Source: Roseivivax sediminis (lineage in GTDB: Bacteria > Pseudomonadota > Alphaproteobacteria > Rhodobacterales > Rhodobacteraceae). From it: 64,000 bases of DNA. Position numbers and translations under genes: made by a program. Location of the stretch: NCBI RefSeq assembly GCF_900112685.1, contig NZ_FOMS01000002.1, positions 124,001 through 188,000 of the forward strand, read 5' to 3'. Below the pieces are notes generated by a model. The model was not told the DNA's origin. It made no database searches and was given only the letters and a program-made list of their open reading frames with translations. Position 1 is the stretch's first letter. Each line of letters begins with the position of its first letter. Shown here piece by piece: positions 18,353-28,768 of the stretch.

Positions 18353-19531
18353 TCAGAGCCGCTCGAAGGCCAGCGCGATGCCCTGGCCGCCGCCGATGCA
18401 CATGGTCACCAGCGCGCGCTTGCCCCCAATCCGCTCCAGCTCGTAAAGCGCCTTCACCGTCAGGATCGCGCCCGTGGCCCCGACCGGATGGCCAAGCGCG
18501 ATGGCGCCGCCGTTCGGGTTCACCCGCGCCGGGTCGAGCCCCAGCCCGCGGTTCACCGCGACCGCCTGCGCCGCGAAGGCCTCGTTCGATTCGATCACGT
18601 CGAAATCGTCCACGCCAAGCCCGGTCTTCTCCAGCAGCGCCTGCACCGCCGGGATCGGGCCGATGCCCATGACCTCGGGCCGCACGCCCGCATGGGCGTA
18701 GCCGAGGATGCGGGCGCGGGGCGTTGCGCCGGCCTTCTCTGCCGCCGCCGCCGTGGCCAGCGTGATCGCCGCCGCGCCGTCGTTGATGCCCGATGCGTTG
18801 CCGGCGGTGACCGTGCCGTCCTTCCTGAAGACCGGCTTCAGCGCGCCGAGCTTCTCCATGGAGGTTTCCTTCATGTGCTCGTCCGTGTCGAAGGAGGCAA
18901 TGTCGCGCTTCACCCGCACCTCGACCGGCACGATCTGGTCCTTGAAGTAGCCGGCATCGCGGGCGGCGGTCGCGCGGCGCTGGCTCTCCATGGCGAAGGC
19001 GTCCTGGTCCTCGCGGCTGATCTGGTGTTCGTCCGACACGTTCTCGGCGGTCACCCCCATGTGGCCGGTCCCGAACGGGCAGTTGAGCGCGCCGAGCATC
19101 ATGTCGAGCGTCCTCACGTCGCCCATCTTCGCGCCGAAGCGCTGGTCCGGCACGATGTAGGGGGAGCGCGACATGCACTCCGCCCCGCCGGCGAGCGCGA
19201 TCTCCGCGTCGCCCAGCGCCAGCGCCTGCACCGCCGAGACGATGGCCTGCGCGCCCGATCCGCACAGGCGGTTGACGTTCATCGCCGGCACGCTGTCGGG
19301 GATGCCGGCCTCCATCGCCGCGACGCGCGACAGGTACATGTCGCGCGGCTCTGTGTTGATGACGTGGCCGAAGAAGACCTGGCCGATGGCGCCGCCCTCG
19401 AGGCCCGCCCGCTCCAGCGCGGCCTTCGTCGCCGTGGCGCCGAGCGTTGTGGGCGGCGTGCCGGCGAGCGATCCGCCGAAGGTGCCGATGGCGGTGCGGG
19501 CGCCAGAAAGGATGACGATGTCGTCGCGCAT
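18353..19531 (-). CDS. Acetyl-CoA acetyltransferase (thiolase II family)
   Basis: 392 residues, the usual length of biosynthetic thiolases. The three catalytic residues are present: nucleophilic Cys90 in NRLCGSGAQA, His348 in GGAIALGHPVGATG, and Cys378 in CIGGGQG. It condenses two acetyl-CoA to acetoacetyl-CoA or runs the reverse cleavage. No phaB or phaC is adjacent, so the pathway (polyhydroxybutyrate, acetoacetate use or the ethylmalonyl-CoA pathway) cannot be assigned from context. It lies 88 bases downstream of the cupin gene on the same strand. Confidence 0.93.
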   Translation of the reverse strand: MRDDIVILSGARTAIGTFGGSLAGTPPTTLGATATKAALERAGLEGGAIGQVFFGHVINTEPRDMYLSRVAAMEAGIPDSVPAMNVNRLCGSGAQAIVSAVQALALGDAEIALAGGAECMSRSPYIVPDQRFGAKMGDVRTLDMMLGALNCPFGTGHMGVTAENVSDEHQISREDQDAFAMESQRRATAARDAGYFKDQIVPVEVRVKRDIASFDTDEHMKETSMEKLGALKPVFRKDGTVTAGNASGINDGAAAITLATAAAAEKAGATPRARILGYAHAGVRPEVMGIGPIPAVQALLEKTGLGVDDFDVIESNEAFAAQAVAVNRGLGLDPARVNPNGGAIALGHPVGATGAILTVKALYELERIGGKRALVTMCIGGGQGIALAFERL

Positions 19532-19619
19532 GGGTGGATACCTCCTCCGTTGCCGCGACTATGACCGAGGCCCGCGCGCTTGTCAGCGCGGACGGGACGT
19601 CACCGCAGACGGGTTGTGG

Positions 19620-20150
19620 CTAACCCCAGAGCGTCACCAGCGGGCCGTCCTCGCCGAAGATCGGATCGGTCTTCGGGCGGCTCAGCGCCGCGATCTGCTC
19701 GCTATGCGCTTCGTCGCGCTCTTCGGGGGCGCGGACGATCGTGCCGGCGGGCTGGTCGCCGGGATAACCGCCGCAGATCCGGAAATCCTCGCTCTGGCCT
19801 ATGAGGCAATGGCCGACGCCGGCGGGCAGGACCATCGCGTCGCCGGCGGACACGCGCAACGTCTCGCCACCCGGCCCGCCGATCTGCAGGTCCGCCCAGC
19901 CCGAGGCGGCGCAGAGCGCCTCGTGCGCGTCGGGGTGGTAGTGGTGGAAGTCGTAGACGGTCCAGGTCCAGGTCTTGTGCCAGCCGTTCGCCTCGTAGAG
20001 CGCGCAGATTGCCTCCGCGCCCGAGGCGGGATCGACGGCGCCGGGGGTCAGCAGCACCGGCAGGTCGGGGTTGTTGGGCACGATGCCGTCGTCCGCGAAG
20101 AACAGCGTTCGGGGTTCGGGATCGGATCGGGTACGGGCGAGGGACGTCAT
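19620..20150 (-). CDS. Cupin-domain protein
   Basis: 176 residues with a single cupin barrel. Motif 1 is around HHYHPDAHEALCAASG (His and Glu metal ligands) and motif 2 around GDAMVLPAGVGHCLIG. The arrangement resembles YjlB-like cupins of unknown function. ATG 20150 is preced by CGGAG; an upstream in-frame ATG at 20180 lacks a ribosome site. A small cytosolic metal-binding enzyme or sugar-binding protein is possible; the substrate is unknown. Confidence 0.8.
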   Translation of the reverse strand: MTSLARTRSDPEPRTLFFADDGIVPNNPDLPVLLTPGAVDPASGAEAICALYEANGWHKTWTWTVYDFHHYHPDAHEALCAASGWADLQIGGPGGETLRVSAGDAMVLPAGVGHCLIGQSEDFRICGGYPGDQPAGTIVRAPEERDEAHSEQIAALSRPKTDPIFGEDGPLVTLWG

Positions 20151-20216
20151 GGCGTCATTCTCCGGTTTGTTCGAACCCAAGACGCCCCGGACGCGCCCCG
20201 CGTTCCCCGCTCCGGA

Positions 20217-21548
20217 TCAGTCGAGCGCTTTCGTGCCGAGCGTCGAGCCCTCCAGCACCCGCACCTCGCGCTGCGGGAAGGGGATGGAGATGTCGTTCGA
20301 CTGGAATGCGTCCCAGAGCGCCAGATAGACATTTCCGCGGATGTTGGTCAGCCCGGCCGTGGGATCGCGGATCCAGAACCGCAGGATGTAGTCGACCGAG
20401 CTGTCGCCGAAGCCGACGATGTGGCAGACCGGGGGCCGTTCGCTAAGCACCCGCGGGGTGTTCGTGGCGGCCTCGATGGCGATGCGCCGGACCTTGTGGG
20501 GATCGTCGCCGTAGGCGGTGCCGAAATGGATGTCGAGCCGGACGAAATCGTTGGAATGGGACCAGTTGACCACCTGTCCGGTGATCAGGTCCTCGTTCGG
20601 GATGAGGTATTCCTTGCCGTCCCGCGTGGTGATCGACACGTAGCGCGCGCCGAGGCTGTTGATCCAGCCGAAGGTCTCGCCAAGGCTGATGACGTCCCCC
20701 GGCTTGATCGACTTGTCGAGCAGGATGATGATCCCTGACACGAGGTTAGACACCACCTTCTGCAGACCGAAGCCGAGGCCGACGCCGATGGCGCCCGAGA
20801 GGACCGCAAGCCCGGTGAGGTCAACGCCGACGAGCTTCAGCGCCAGGAAGAACGCGCCGCCGTAGAACAGCACCTGCAGCACCTTGACGGCGAGCACCTG
20901 CATCGACGGGGAGATATCCTCGTTGCGCCGGATCCGCGCGGCGCTCGACCCGGCGAGGAAGCGCGCCGCCGCGACCAGCACGATCAGCATCGCCGCCGCC
21001 TGCAGGACGACCCACAGCGACAGCCGCATCTCTCCGGCGGTGAGCGCGATGCTGTCGAGCGCCTCCTGCGCCTGCTGCGTGAGATTCAGGATCGACACCG
21101 TGACCCAGGCCCACGCGCCGTAGCGCACGACCGATTGCAGCAGCGGATTGCCGATCAGCCGGGTGGCGAAAGCGATGAAGAGCCACGCGGTCGCCAGCTG
21201 CGCGACGATGGCCAGCAGGTAGGATCGCGACGGCCACGTCACCTCGCGCATGATCCAGACAACGATCCATGCCAGCGCCACGAAGACCAGCATCCGCAGC
21301 CGCCGGTGGACGAGCACCAGCAGCCGCATGCGCCACTTCGCCCATCCTTCGCGCGTGCGCAGCCAGTCGTGCAGCCGGGGCCGGCCGGCCCACGCCACGA
21401 TCTGTGCCAGAGCGAACAGCGCGCAGGCGATTCCGATCTGGTAGGCGTTCCACGGGCGCAGCAGTCCCTGAAGGACCACCTCCATCTGCATCAGGAGGTC
21501 GAGCGCGACCGAGCGAAGCTCGGCCAGGGTATCGGTGTCAGGTTCCAT
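20217..21548 (-). CDS. MscS-family mechanosensitive ion channel
   Basis: 443 residues. Four or more hydrophobic segments precede the MscS pore region, where GAIGVGLGFGLQKVVSNLVSG is followed by LLDKSIKPGDVI (around 270-305). A beta domain with VNWSHSNDFVRLDIHFG and an alpha/beta C-terminal domain follow. The protein should open under membrane tension during hypo-osmotic shock. The extra N-terminal helices make it longer than E. coli MscS (286 residues). A 44-residue membrane peptide gene lies 65 bases upstream on the same strand. Confidence 0.9.
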   Translation of the reverse strand: MEPDTDTLAELRSVALDLLMQMEVVLQGLLRPWNAYQIGIACALFALAQIVAWAGRPRLHDWLRTREGWAKWRMRLLVLVHRRLRMLVFVALAWIVVWIMREVTWPSRSYLLAIVAQLATAWLFIAFATRLIGNPLLQSVVRYGAWAWVTVSILNLTQQAQEALDSIALTAGEMRLSLWVVLQAAAMLIVLVAAARFLAGSSAARIRRNEDISPSMQVLAVKVLQVLFYGGAFFLALKLVGVDLTGLAVLSGAIGVGLGFGLQKVVSNLVSGIIILLDKSIKPGDVISLGETFGWINSLGARYVSITTRDGKEYLIPNEDLITGQVVNWSHSNDFVRLDIHFGTAYGDDPHKVRRIAIEAATNTPRVLSERPPVCHIVGFGDSSVDYILRFWIRDPTAGLTNIRGNVYLALWDAFQSNDISIPFPQREVRVLEGSTLGTKALD

Positions 21549-21613
21549 GGCGGGTCTTTCGGGGCACGCTCAGCGTGGCACCCCGGATGCCGCGTCGCAA
21601 GCGCCCTTGCCCG

Positions 21614-21748
21614 TCAGGGGCCGGCCGAGGCGGCCATGACCTCGCGGCCTTCCGAGGCCACGGGCACATCGGTCATCTGCAGCCACAGCAGGCAACTCAG
21701 GAGCGCCGCGATCATCGCCGCGGACAGTATGTTGAGGCGGCTGATCAT
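21614..21748 (-). CDS. 44-residue single-pass membrane peptide
   Basis: Starts MISRLNILSA, has a hydrophobic helix over about residues 6-24 (including IAALLSCLLWL) and a polar tail ending EVMAASAGP. GAGGAAAC directly upstream of the ATG is a good ribosome site. The basic residue before the helix suggests an N-in orientation. It sits 65 bases upstream of the MscS-type channel gene, so the two may be cotranscribed. No family recognised; gene status rests on start signal, helix and context. Confidence 0.45.
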   Translation of the reverse strand: MISRLNILSAAMIAALLSCLLWLQMTDVPVASEGREVMAASAGP

Positions 21749-22056
21749 GTTTCCTCGCCCGCGCGTCACGGGATATCAACGCATCTCGGCTGTGGAATGG
21801 TTCCCGCCCGATCCGGGTCGCGGCGGCCGATCCCGGCCCCGGGCCGGTGCGGGCGCTCTTGCGGGGCGGCGGCGGGGGATGTATTTCCTCCTGCATGACG
21901 CGGATCCTCGACATCGGCGACCGCTTCCGGCTGGAAGAGCGGTTCTTCGGCGCCACGCACACGGTGCGCGCGCGCCTATGACGCCTGCCTCGCGCCGCGA
22001 TCCGTTTCCGCGCCGCGCCCGTCAGCCATGTCACGCAGCTATCCTGGAGAGGACCA
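21749..22056. other. Spacer upstream of leuC
   Basis: 308 bases between divergent genes. Apart from the weak 28-codon frame at 21895-21981 it holds the leuC ribosome site (CTGGAGAGG) and no clear terminator or T-box-like structure. Confidence 0.5.
21895..21981 (+). CDS. Possible 28-codon leader or small peptide upstream of leuC
   Basis: ATG 21895 to TGA 21981 encodes a peptide starting MTRILDIGDRF and ending VRARL. The last sense codon is CTA, a Leu codon normally rare in such GC-rich genomes, 75 bases before leuC. There is no run of leucines and no terminator hairpin behind it, so a classical attenuator is not supported. TTTCCTCC before it is not a ribosome site on this strand. Recorded as a weak candidate. 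Confidence 0.15.
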   Translation: MTRILDIGDRFRLEERFFGATHTVRARL

Positions 22057-23478
<1,422 letters not shown>

Positions 23479-23491
23479 GGAGACCCCGCAC

Positions 23492-24097
23492 ATGGACAAG
23501 TTCGACCAACTCACCGGGATCGCGGCGCCGCTGCCCATCGTCAATGTCGACACCGACATGATCATCCCCAAGCAGTTCCTGAAGACGATCAAGCGCACCG
23601 GGCTCGGCGTGAATCTTTTCGACGAGATGCGTTATGACGACGACGGAAACGAGATTCCCGATTTCGTGCTGAACCGGCCGCAATACCGCGAGGCGGAAAT
23701 CCTCGTCGCGGGCGAGAATTTCGGCTGCGGCTCGTCGCGCGAACACGCGCCTTGGGCGATCAAGGATTTCGGCATCCGCTGCGTCATCGCGCCCAGCTTC
23801 GCCGATATCTTCTTCAACAACTGCTTCAAGAACGGCATCCTGCCGATCGCGCTGCCGCAACGCGAGGTCGACCTTCTGATGAAGGACGCAGAAAAGGGCC
23901 AGAACGCCCGCATGACCGTGGATCTCGAGGCGCAGACGGTCACGACGTCCGACGGCGAGGTGATCACCTTCGAGATCGACCCGTTCCGCAAGCACTGCCT
24001 CCTCAACGGTCTCGACGATATCGCCCTGACGCTGGAGAAGGCCGCCGCCATCGACAGCTTCGAGTCGCAGGCCACACAGGCCCGCCCCTGGGTCTGA
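23492..24097 (+). CDS. leuD: 3-isopropylmalate dehydratase small subunit
   Basis: 201 residues. It carries the swivel-domain motifs [15 protein letters not shown] and [15 protein letters not shown], the substrate-binding region of LeuD. It pairs with LeuC. ATG 23492 follows TAAGGAGACC, whose TAA is the leuC stop, so the ribosome site overlaps the end of leuC. Confidence 0.97.
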   Translation: MDKFDQLTGIAAPLPIVNVDTDMIIPKQFLKTIKRTGLGVNLFDEMRYDDDGNEIPDFVLNRPQYREAEILVAGENFGCGSSREHAPWAIKDFGIRCVIAPSFADIFFNNCFKNGILPIALPQREVDLLMKDAEKGQNARMTVDLEAQTVTTSDGEVITFEIDPFRKHCLLNGLDDIALTLEKAAAIDSFESQATQARPWV

Positions 24098-24127
24098 GGC
24101 TTCCAGGAGACACCTGGAAACATGACA

Positions 24128-24167
24128 GGCCGCATCGCGAAATGGTCGCGATGCGGCCTTTTTCTTT
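24128..24167 (+). terminator. Intrinsic terminator of leuCD
   Basis: A perfect 13-bp stem (24128-24140 with 24146-24158, GGCCGCATCGCGA and its complement) with loop AATGG is followed by TTTTTCTTT. It lies 31 bases after the leuD stop and is the strongest plus-strand terminator in the window. Confidence 0.93.
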
Positions 24168-24413
24168 CCCAATACAGGATATTGTTTCTTGCGGGGATAG
24201 GCCGTGTTGCCATGCTGGAAATGATGCATTCGCGCACCAATTCATGGTGGTGTCGCAGCCAATATGCAGACTCCGCCGACTGTCTCTTGAGATGATGTGG
24301 GAAAGGGGGCACGATTTGGGCAATAATGAGGCAGACCGCCGCGATCGGCGGGAATTGGCTGGAACAAGGAATCGGCGTCGTACCGGTTCCGTCCGGACCG
24401 AGAGGACGATGCA
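24168..24413. other. AT-richer spacer, probable promoter region of the next operon
   Basis: 246 bases after the leuD terminator, visibly less GC-rich than the surroundings. A CAATA-N5-TATTG inverted repeat is at 24170-24184. No credible gene; it probably holds the promoter for the gene at 24414, but no hexamers stand out. Confidence 0.4.
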
Positions 24414-25247
24414 GTGATCCACCGCCTGGCCGGCGCCGCACTCCGTGCGTTTCTCGTGGCGTTCGTCGTCGCGTTGCCGGCAATGGCGCTGCCGGACATG
24501 CCCAGCGATGTCAGCCAGATGGTGCTTCTCGCCGCCCTGGTGGGCGCGCTGCTGACGGTCGTGGAATACACCGCCGTTTTTCCCAGCCTGATCGAGTTTC
24601 GCGCGGCGCCGCCCTACAACCGTCTGCGGTTCGCCACGCTTGCCGTGATCGTGGTGCTCCTGACCGTGATTGCCCGTCATTCGCTGCATCCCACGCTCGT
24701 CGGTTCCGCCCTCACCTCGCTCGGCTCGATGATTGGTGCGGCGATGGATTTCCCGTTCTCGCCGGTGCGGCTGATGCTGGTCGGCCTGCCGGTCGATGCC
24801 TCGAGCGGAACCGTGGCGCTGGTGCGCGCCGCTGCGGGCATCGCCTATTTCCTGTCGCTCGTGCTGGTCGTCGTGTTCGTGATCGTCGTGCGCATCCTTA
24901 ACTGGCCGATCCGCAAGCACGCCTTCAACGTCTGGGTGAACCTGCCGCTGTTCGATCCGACGGCGGGGGGCGACGTGCTTCACCGGCTCAAGCGTGACGC
25001 GCATTTTAACGTCGCATTAGGATTTCTCCTCCCATTCTTGATCCCGGCGGCGATACGGGTCGCGGCCGATCTGGGATCGGCGTTGCCCTTCAGCGGACCG
25101 CTGACGATGGTATGGGTGATGACGGCATGGGCTTTTCTGCCGGCCAGCTTGATGATGCGGGGCGTGGCGCTGATGCGCATCGCCGACCTGATCGAGGAAA
25201 AGCGCCGCCGCGCCTACGCGCAATCCGAGCATTTGCAGCCGGCCTGA
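24414..25247 (+). CDS. Multi-pass membrane protein of unknown function
   Basis: 277 residues from GTG 24414, preceded by GAGAGGACG. About six hydrophobic helices are visible: 10-28, 35-56, 72-92, 138-162, 204-226 and 232-252. A cytosolic-looking segment (WPIRKHAFNVWVNLPLFDPT) lies between helices 4 and 5, and the C-terminal tail is basic (EEKRRRAYAQ). I do not recognise the family. Its 3' end overlaps the frame of the following phosphatase/nuclease-fold gene, so the two are probably expressed together. Confidence 0.75.
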   Translation: MIHRLAGAALRAFLVAFVVALPAMALPDMPSDVSQMVLLAALVGALLTVVEYTAVFPSLIEFRAAPPYNRLRFATLAVIVVLLTVIARHSLHPTLVGSALTSLGSMIGAAMDFPFSPVRLMLVGLPVDASSGTVALVRAAAGIAYFLSLVLVVVFVIVVRILNWPIRKHAFNVWVNLPLFDPTAGGDVLHRLKRDAHFNVALGFLLPFLIPAAIRVAADLGSALPFSGPLTMVWVMTAWAFLPASLMMRGVALMRIADLIEEKRRRAYAQSEHLQPA

Positions 25248-26227
25248 CGCTTCTTGTCGTCGCGCTCTGGGTCGGCGTCGCGCGCGCCGACACGCTGCGC
25301 ATCGCCACCTGGCACACCCCGCTAAGCCGTGATGGCCCCGGCCTTCTGCTCCGCGACATCGCGCGGGGGGAGGACCCGGGCATCGCGGCGGTCGAGGCGG
25401 CGCTCCTGTCGGTGCGGCCGGACATTCTGGTACTGACGGATATCGACTACGATCACGGCGGCGCGGCGCTTACCGCGCTGGCGGATCTGTTGCGCGGTGC
25501 GGGGCTGGATTATCCGCACGCCTATCAGACGCGGCCCAATACCGGCGTGCCCACGGGGATCGATATCGACGGGGACGGCCGGCGCAACCGCGCGCGGGAT
25601 GCACAGGGCTGGGGCTACTACAACGGGCATGGCGGCTCCGCCGTGCTGTCGGCGCGGCCAATTCTTGCAGGCGAGGCGCAGGACCTCTCGCACCTGCTCT
25701 GGCGCGATCTGCCGGGCAGCCTGATCGAACAGGACGATCCCGCCCATGCCGTCCAGAGGTTGTCGAGCGACGTGCACTGGCTCCTGCCGGTGGAGGCGGC
25801 GCCGGGGCTGCGCGTGTCGCTCATGGTCTTCCATGCTACCCCGCCCGTTTTCGACGGTCCGAAGGACCGCAACGGACGGCGCAATGCCGACGAGATCCGG
25901 CTCTGGCAGGTGTTGCTGGACGGGCGGCTGGGCGTGCCGCCGCCGGACAGCTTCGTGATCGCGGGCAACGCCAATCTCGACCCTGAAGCGGGCGACGGGC
26001 GGCGCGAGGCGATCCGCGCGCTTCTGGCCGATCCGCGCCTGCGCGACCCCCTGCCGGGCGTGCCGAGCGTTGACTGGTCCCGGTTGGACCTCGGGCAGAT
26101 GCGGGTGAGCTACCTGCTGCCCTCGCGGGATCTGGCGGTGCGGGACGCAGGCGTGCACGAGGCCGCTGCCGAGGCGGGCGAACATCGGCTTGTCTGGGTC
26201 GATCTGGAAGTGACCGAGGGCCGTTGA
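25112..26227 (+). CDS. Exported endonuclease/exonuclease/phosphatase-family protein (start uncertain)
   Basis: The mature part begins ADTLRIATWHTPLSRDGPG and contains ILVLTDIDYD, GHGGSAVLS and VIAGNANLDP, matching the EEP (DNase I/phosphatase) fold; its substrate is unknown. Residues before it (RAIRAFAAGLTLLVVALWVGVARA) look like a signal peptide. The only in-frame ATGs, at 25112 and 25127, give a long N-region and a 136-base overlap with the previous gene; there is no closer ATG, GTG or TTG. A CTG at 25244 overlaps the previous stop as CTGA but would leave no positive N-region. Coordinates use the first ATG. Confidence 0.75.
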   Translation: MGDDGMGFSAGQLDDAGRGADAHRRPDRGKAPPRLRAIRAFAAGLTLLVVALWVGVARADTLRIATWHTPLSRDGPGLLLRDIARGEDPGIAAVEAALLSVRPDILVLTDIDYDHGGAALTALADLLRGAGLDYPHAYQTRPNTGVPTGIDIDGDGRRNRARDAQGWGYYNGHGGSAVLSARPILAGEAQDLSHLLWRDLPGSLIEQDDPAHAVQRLSSDVHWLLPVEAAPGLRVSLMVFHATPPVFDGPKDRNGRRNADEIRLWQVLLDGRLGVPPPDSFVIAGNANLDPEAGDGRREAIRALLADPRLRDPLPGVPSVDWSRLDLGQMRVSYLLPSRDLAVRDAGVHEAAAEAGEHRLVWVDLEVTEGR

Positions 26228-26330
26228 TCCGGGGGCCCGGCGCCGCCCGCCCCGGCGGCTTTCTTGACGCGGCGTAGCGGTTCGCCTACGCGGAGGACCG
26301 TTCCGAAGTCCGCCCCAAGGAGGCCCGTCC

Positions 26331-27434
26331 GTGCCCAACCCCTCGCTTCTCATTCTGCCCGGTGACGGGATCGGCCCCGAAGTCATGACCGAGGTGCGCC
26401 GCGTCGTGTCCTGGTTCGGCGACAAGCGCGGCCTGAACTTCGACGTCAGCGAGGATCTCGTCGGCGGCGCGGCCTACGACGCCCACGGTACGCCCCTGAC
26501 CGACGCCACGATGGACAAGGCGCAGGCGGTCGACGCGGTGCTGCTCGGCGCGGTCGGCGGAACCAAATACGACAACCTCGACTTCAGCGTGAAGCCCGAA
26601 CGCGGCCTTCTGCGCCTGCGCAAGGAAATGGACCTGTTCGCCAACCTGCGCCCCGCGCAATGCTTCGACGCGCTTGCCGACTTCTCGTCGCTCAAGCGCG
26701 ACGTGGTCGCGGGGCTCGACATCATGATCGTGCGCGAGCTGACCTCGGGGATCTATTTCGGCGAGCCGCGCGGCATCATCGAGGAAGGCAACGAACGCGT
26801 CGGCATCAACACGCAGCGCTATTCCGAGAGCGAGATCGAGCGTGTCGCCCGCTCCGCCTTCGAACTGGCGATGAAGCGGGACAAGAAACTCTGTTCCATG
26901 GAAAAAGCGAACGTCATGGAATCGGGGGTGCTCTGGCGCGAGGTCGTCACCCGCGTCGGCGCCGATTACCCGGAGGTGGAGCTGTCGCACATGTACGCCG
27001 ATGCCGGCGCGATGCAGCTGACCCGCTGGCCCAAGCAGTTCGACGTGATCGTCACCGACAACCTCTTCGGCGACATGCTGTCGGACCTCGCGGCGATGCT
27101 GACCGGCTCGCTCGGCATGCTGCCGTCCGCCTCACTCGGCCTGCCGATGGCGAATGGCCGGCCCAAGGCGCTTTACGAGCCGGTGCACGGCTCCGCGCCC
27201 GATATCGCGGGGCAGGGCAAGGCCAACCCGATCGCCTGCATCCTCAGCTTCGCCATGGCGCTGCGCTACAGCTTCGATCAGGGCGAGGAGGCCGCGCGCC
27301 TCGAACGCGCCGTGGAGGCGGTGCTGGCGCAGGGCCTGCGCACCCCCGACCTCCTGGGGGAGGAAAACCGCGCGCCGGTCACCACGAGCGAGATGGGCGA
27401 CGCGATCCTGGCAGCACTCGACGCCAGCCTCTGA
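26331..27434 (+). CDS. leuB: 3-isopropylmalate dehydrogenase
   Basis: 367 residues from a GTG start with AAGGAGG eight bases upstream. It has LPGDGIGPE at the N-terminus, the loop [14 protein letters not shown], and the metal/NAD signature [20 protein letters not shown]. It oxidises and decarboxylates 3-isopropylmalate with NAD in leucine synthesis. It is separated from leuCD by two unrelated genes and a strong terminator, so it must have its own promoter. Confidence 0.97.
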   Translation: MPNPSLLILPGDGIGPEVMTEVRRVVSWFGDKRGLNFDVSEDLVGGAAYDAHGTPLTDATMDKAQAVDAVLLGAVGGTKYDNLDFSVKPERGLLRLRKEMDLFANLRPAQCFDALADFSSLKRDVVAGLDIMIVRELTSGIYFGEPRGIIEEGNERVGINTQRYSESEIERVARSAFELAMKRDKKLCSMEKANVMESGVLWREVVTRVGADYPEVELSHMYADAGAMQLTRWPKQFDVIVTDNLFGDMLSDLAAMLTGSLGMLPSASLGLPMANGRPKALYEPVHGSAPDIAGQGKANPIACILSFAMALRYSFDQGEEAARLERAVEAVLAQGLRTPDLLGEENRAPVTTSEMGDAILAALDASL

Positions 27435-27448
27435 GCGCAGCGCCTTGT

Positions 27449-27480
27449 GCGCCGGGTCCGCGGATTTCCGCGCCCGGCGC
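27449..27480 (+). terminator. GC-rich stem-loop after leuB
   Basis: GCGCCGGG (27449-27456) pairs with CCCGGCGC (27473-27480); inside, CGCGG pairs with CCGCG around an ATTT loop with a small TC bulge. No T-run follows, so it may end transcription weakly or stabilise the leuB 3' end. Confidence 0.5.
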
Positions 27481-27559
27481 CGGGGGCATGCGCCGCGCGG
27501 CGGGTTGCCTGCGCCCGCCGGACGGGTCTAGCTGGGCGCGACCCGATGCAGGACACCCC

Positions 27560-28525
27560 ATGGCACCCAATGCCCGGGCCGCGCTGATCGCGCTTCTGGC
27601 CTTCGCCCTCTTCGCCACTCACGACGCTATCGTGAAGGCGCTCGGCGCGGATTACGCGTCGTTTCAGATCGTGTTCTTCAGCGTGCTCTTCGGCTTCCCG
27701 CTGGTCACGCTGACGCTGATCAACGATCCCGCCCCGGGGCATCTTCGGCCGATCCACCCGTGGTGGGTTGCGCTGCGCACGATCGCCGCGGTGACCACCG
27801 CCGCCTCCGCCTTCTACGCCTTCTCGACGATCGAACTGGCGCAGGTCTACGCGATCATCTTCGCCGCGCCGATGCTGATCACCGTCCTGTCGATCCCGAT
27901 CCTGGGCGAGCGCGTGGGCCCGCGCCGCTGGATCGCGGTGATCGTCGGGCTCGCCGGGGTGATGGTGGTGCTGCAGCCGGGGGCGACAGAGCTGTCGGCG
28001 GGCCACCTCGCGGCGCTCGCGGCCGCGGTGAGCAGTGCGCTTGCCTCCGTCATCTCGCGCAAGATCGGCCCGGAGGAACGCAGCGTCGTGCTGGTCCTCT
28101 ACCCGATGCTGGCCAACTTCGCGATCATGGGCGCGCTGATGGGCGAGGTCTACACGCCGATGCCGATGGGCGACCTTGCGCTGAACGCGGCGATCGCGGC
28201 GCTCGGCTTCGGCGGTGCGATGCTGTTGGTCGTGGCCTACAAGACCGGCGAGGCGGCGGTCGTAGCCCCGATGCAGTATTCCCAGATCCTCTGGGCCACG
28301 CTCTACGGTGCGGTCTTCTTCGAGGAGGTTCCCGGCCTCGCCACGCTTCTGGGCGCCGGGATCATCATCGCCAGCGGTGTCTACATCGTCGCGCGCGAGA
28401 GCCTGTCTGGTCGGTCCCGCGCCCGCCCGGTGTCGAGCACGCGGACCCGCCATCTGATCGGTACCGCGCCACGGATCGGGGCACTGATGCGGCGGCCGCG
28501 AAAGGGGCCCGAGGACGCGTCGTGA
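27560..28525 (+). CDS. EamA/DMT-family transporter
   Basis: 321 residues with ten predicted hydrophobic helices in two EamA repeats (first about 8-140, second about 150-280; for example FALFATHDAIVKAL and YSQILWATLYGAVFFEEVPG). The C-terminal 40 residues are basic and polar. DMT proteins of this type export or import amino acids, purines or other small metabolites; the substrate is not predictable here. ATG 27560 is the family start; the frame stays open upstream across leuB only as a shadow. Confidence 0.88.
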   Translation: MAPNARAALIALLAFALFATHDAIVKALGADYASFQIVFFSVLFGFPLVTLTLINDPAPGHLRPIHPWWVALRTIAAVTTAASAFYAFSTIELAQVYAIIFAAPMLITVLSIPILGERVGPRRWIAVIVGLAGVMVVLQPGATELSAGHLAALAAAVSSALASVISRKIGPEERSVVLVLYPMLANFAIMGALMGEVYTPMPMGDLALNAAIAALGFGGAMLLVVAYKTGEAAVVAPMQYSQILWATLYGAVFFEEVPGLATLLGAGIIIASGVYIVARESLSGRSRARPVSSTRTRHLIGTAPRIGALMRRPRKGPEDAS

Positions 28526-28570
28526 CCCCTTGTCAAACCCCGGCGCCTCGGCTATCCCGCCCGCCACGGT

Positions 28571-28647
28571 CGGAGTGTAGCTCAGCCTGGTAGAGCACCG
28601 TCTTCGGGAGGCGGGGGTCGTAGGTTCGAATCCTGCCACTCCGACCA
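28571..28647 (+). tRNA. tRNA-Pro (anticodon CGG)
   Basis: 77 bases fold as a cloverleaf. The acceptor arm is CGGAGTG/CACTCCG, the D-arm GCTC/GAGC, the anticodon stem CCGTC/GGCGG around loop TTCGGGA (anticodon CGG), and the T-arm GTAGG-TTCGAAT-CCTGC. ACCA is encoded at the 3' end (discriminator A plus CCA). It reads CCG, a heavily used Pro codon here. Confidence 0.96.
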
Positions 28648-28768
28648 ATTCATCCAGACATCCTCGGTAGCAGGTTTCGGCCGATGAACCTTGTCGCTGC
28701 CATGCGCGCGCGATTGTCCGGGCGGGGGCATTGGCGCCCGGCGGCCTGTCTCCGGCGGTTCGGCGCGG

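Noticed and set aside
21895-22056. Leucine attenuator upstream of leuC
   Set aside because: The 28-codon frame has no leucine run, and no terminator/antiterminator pair or T-run is present.
24221-24304. 27-codon frame MLEMMHSRTNSWW in the spacer before the membrane protein gene
   Set aside because: No ribosome site and no hydrophobic or conserved pattern; chance frame in an AT-richer spacer.
25003-25020. Second CtrA-like site, TTAA-N7-TTAG
   Set aside because: One mismatch and located inside a coding region, so there is no regulatory context.
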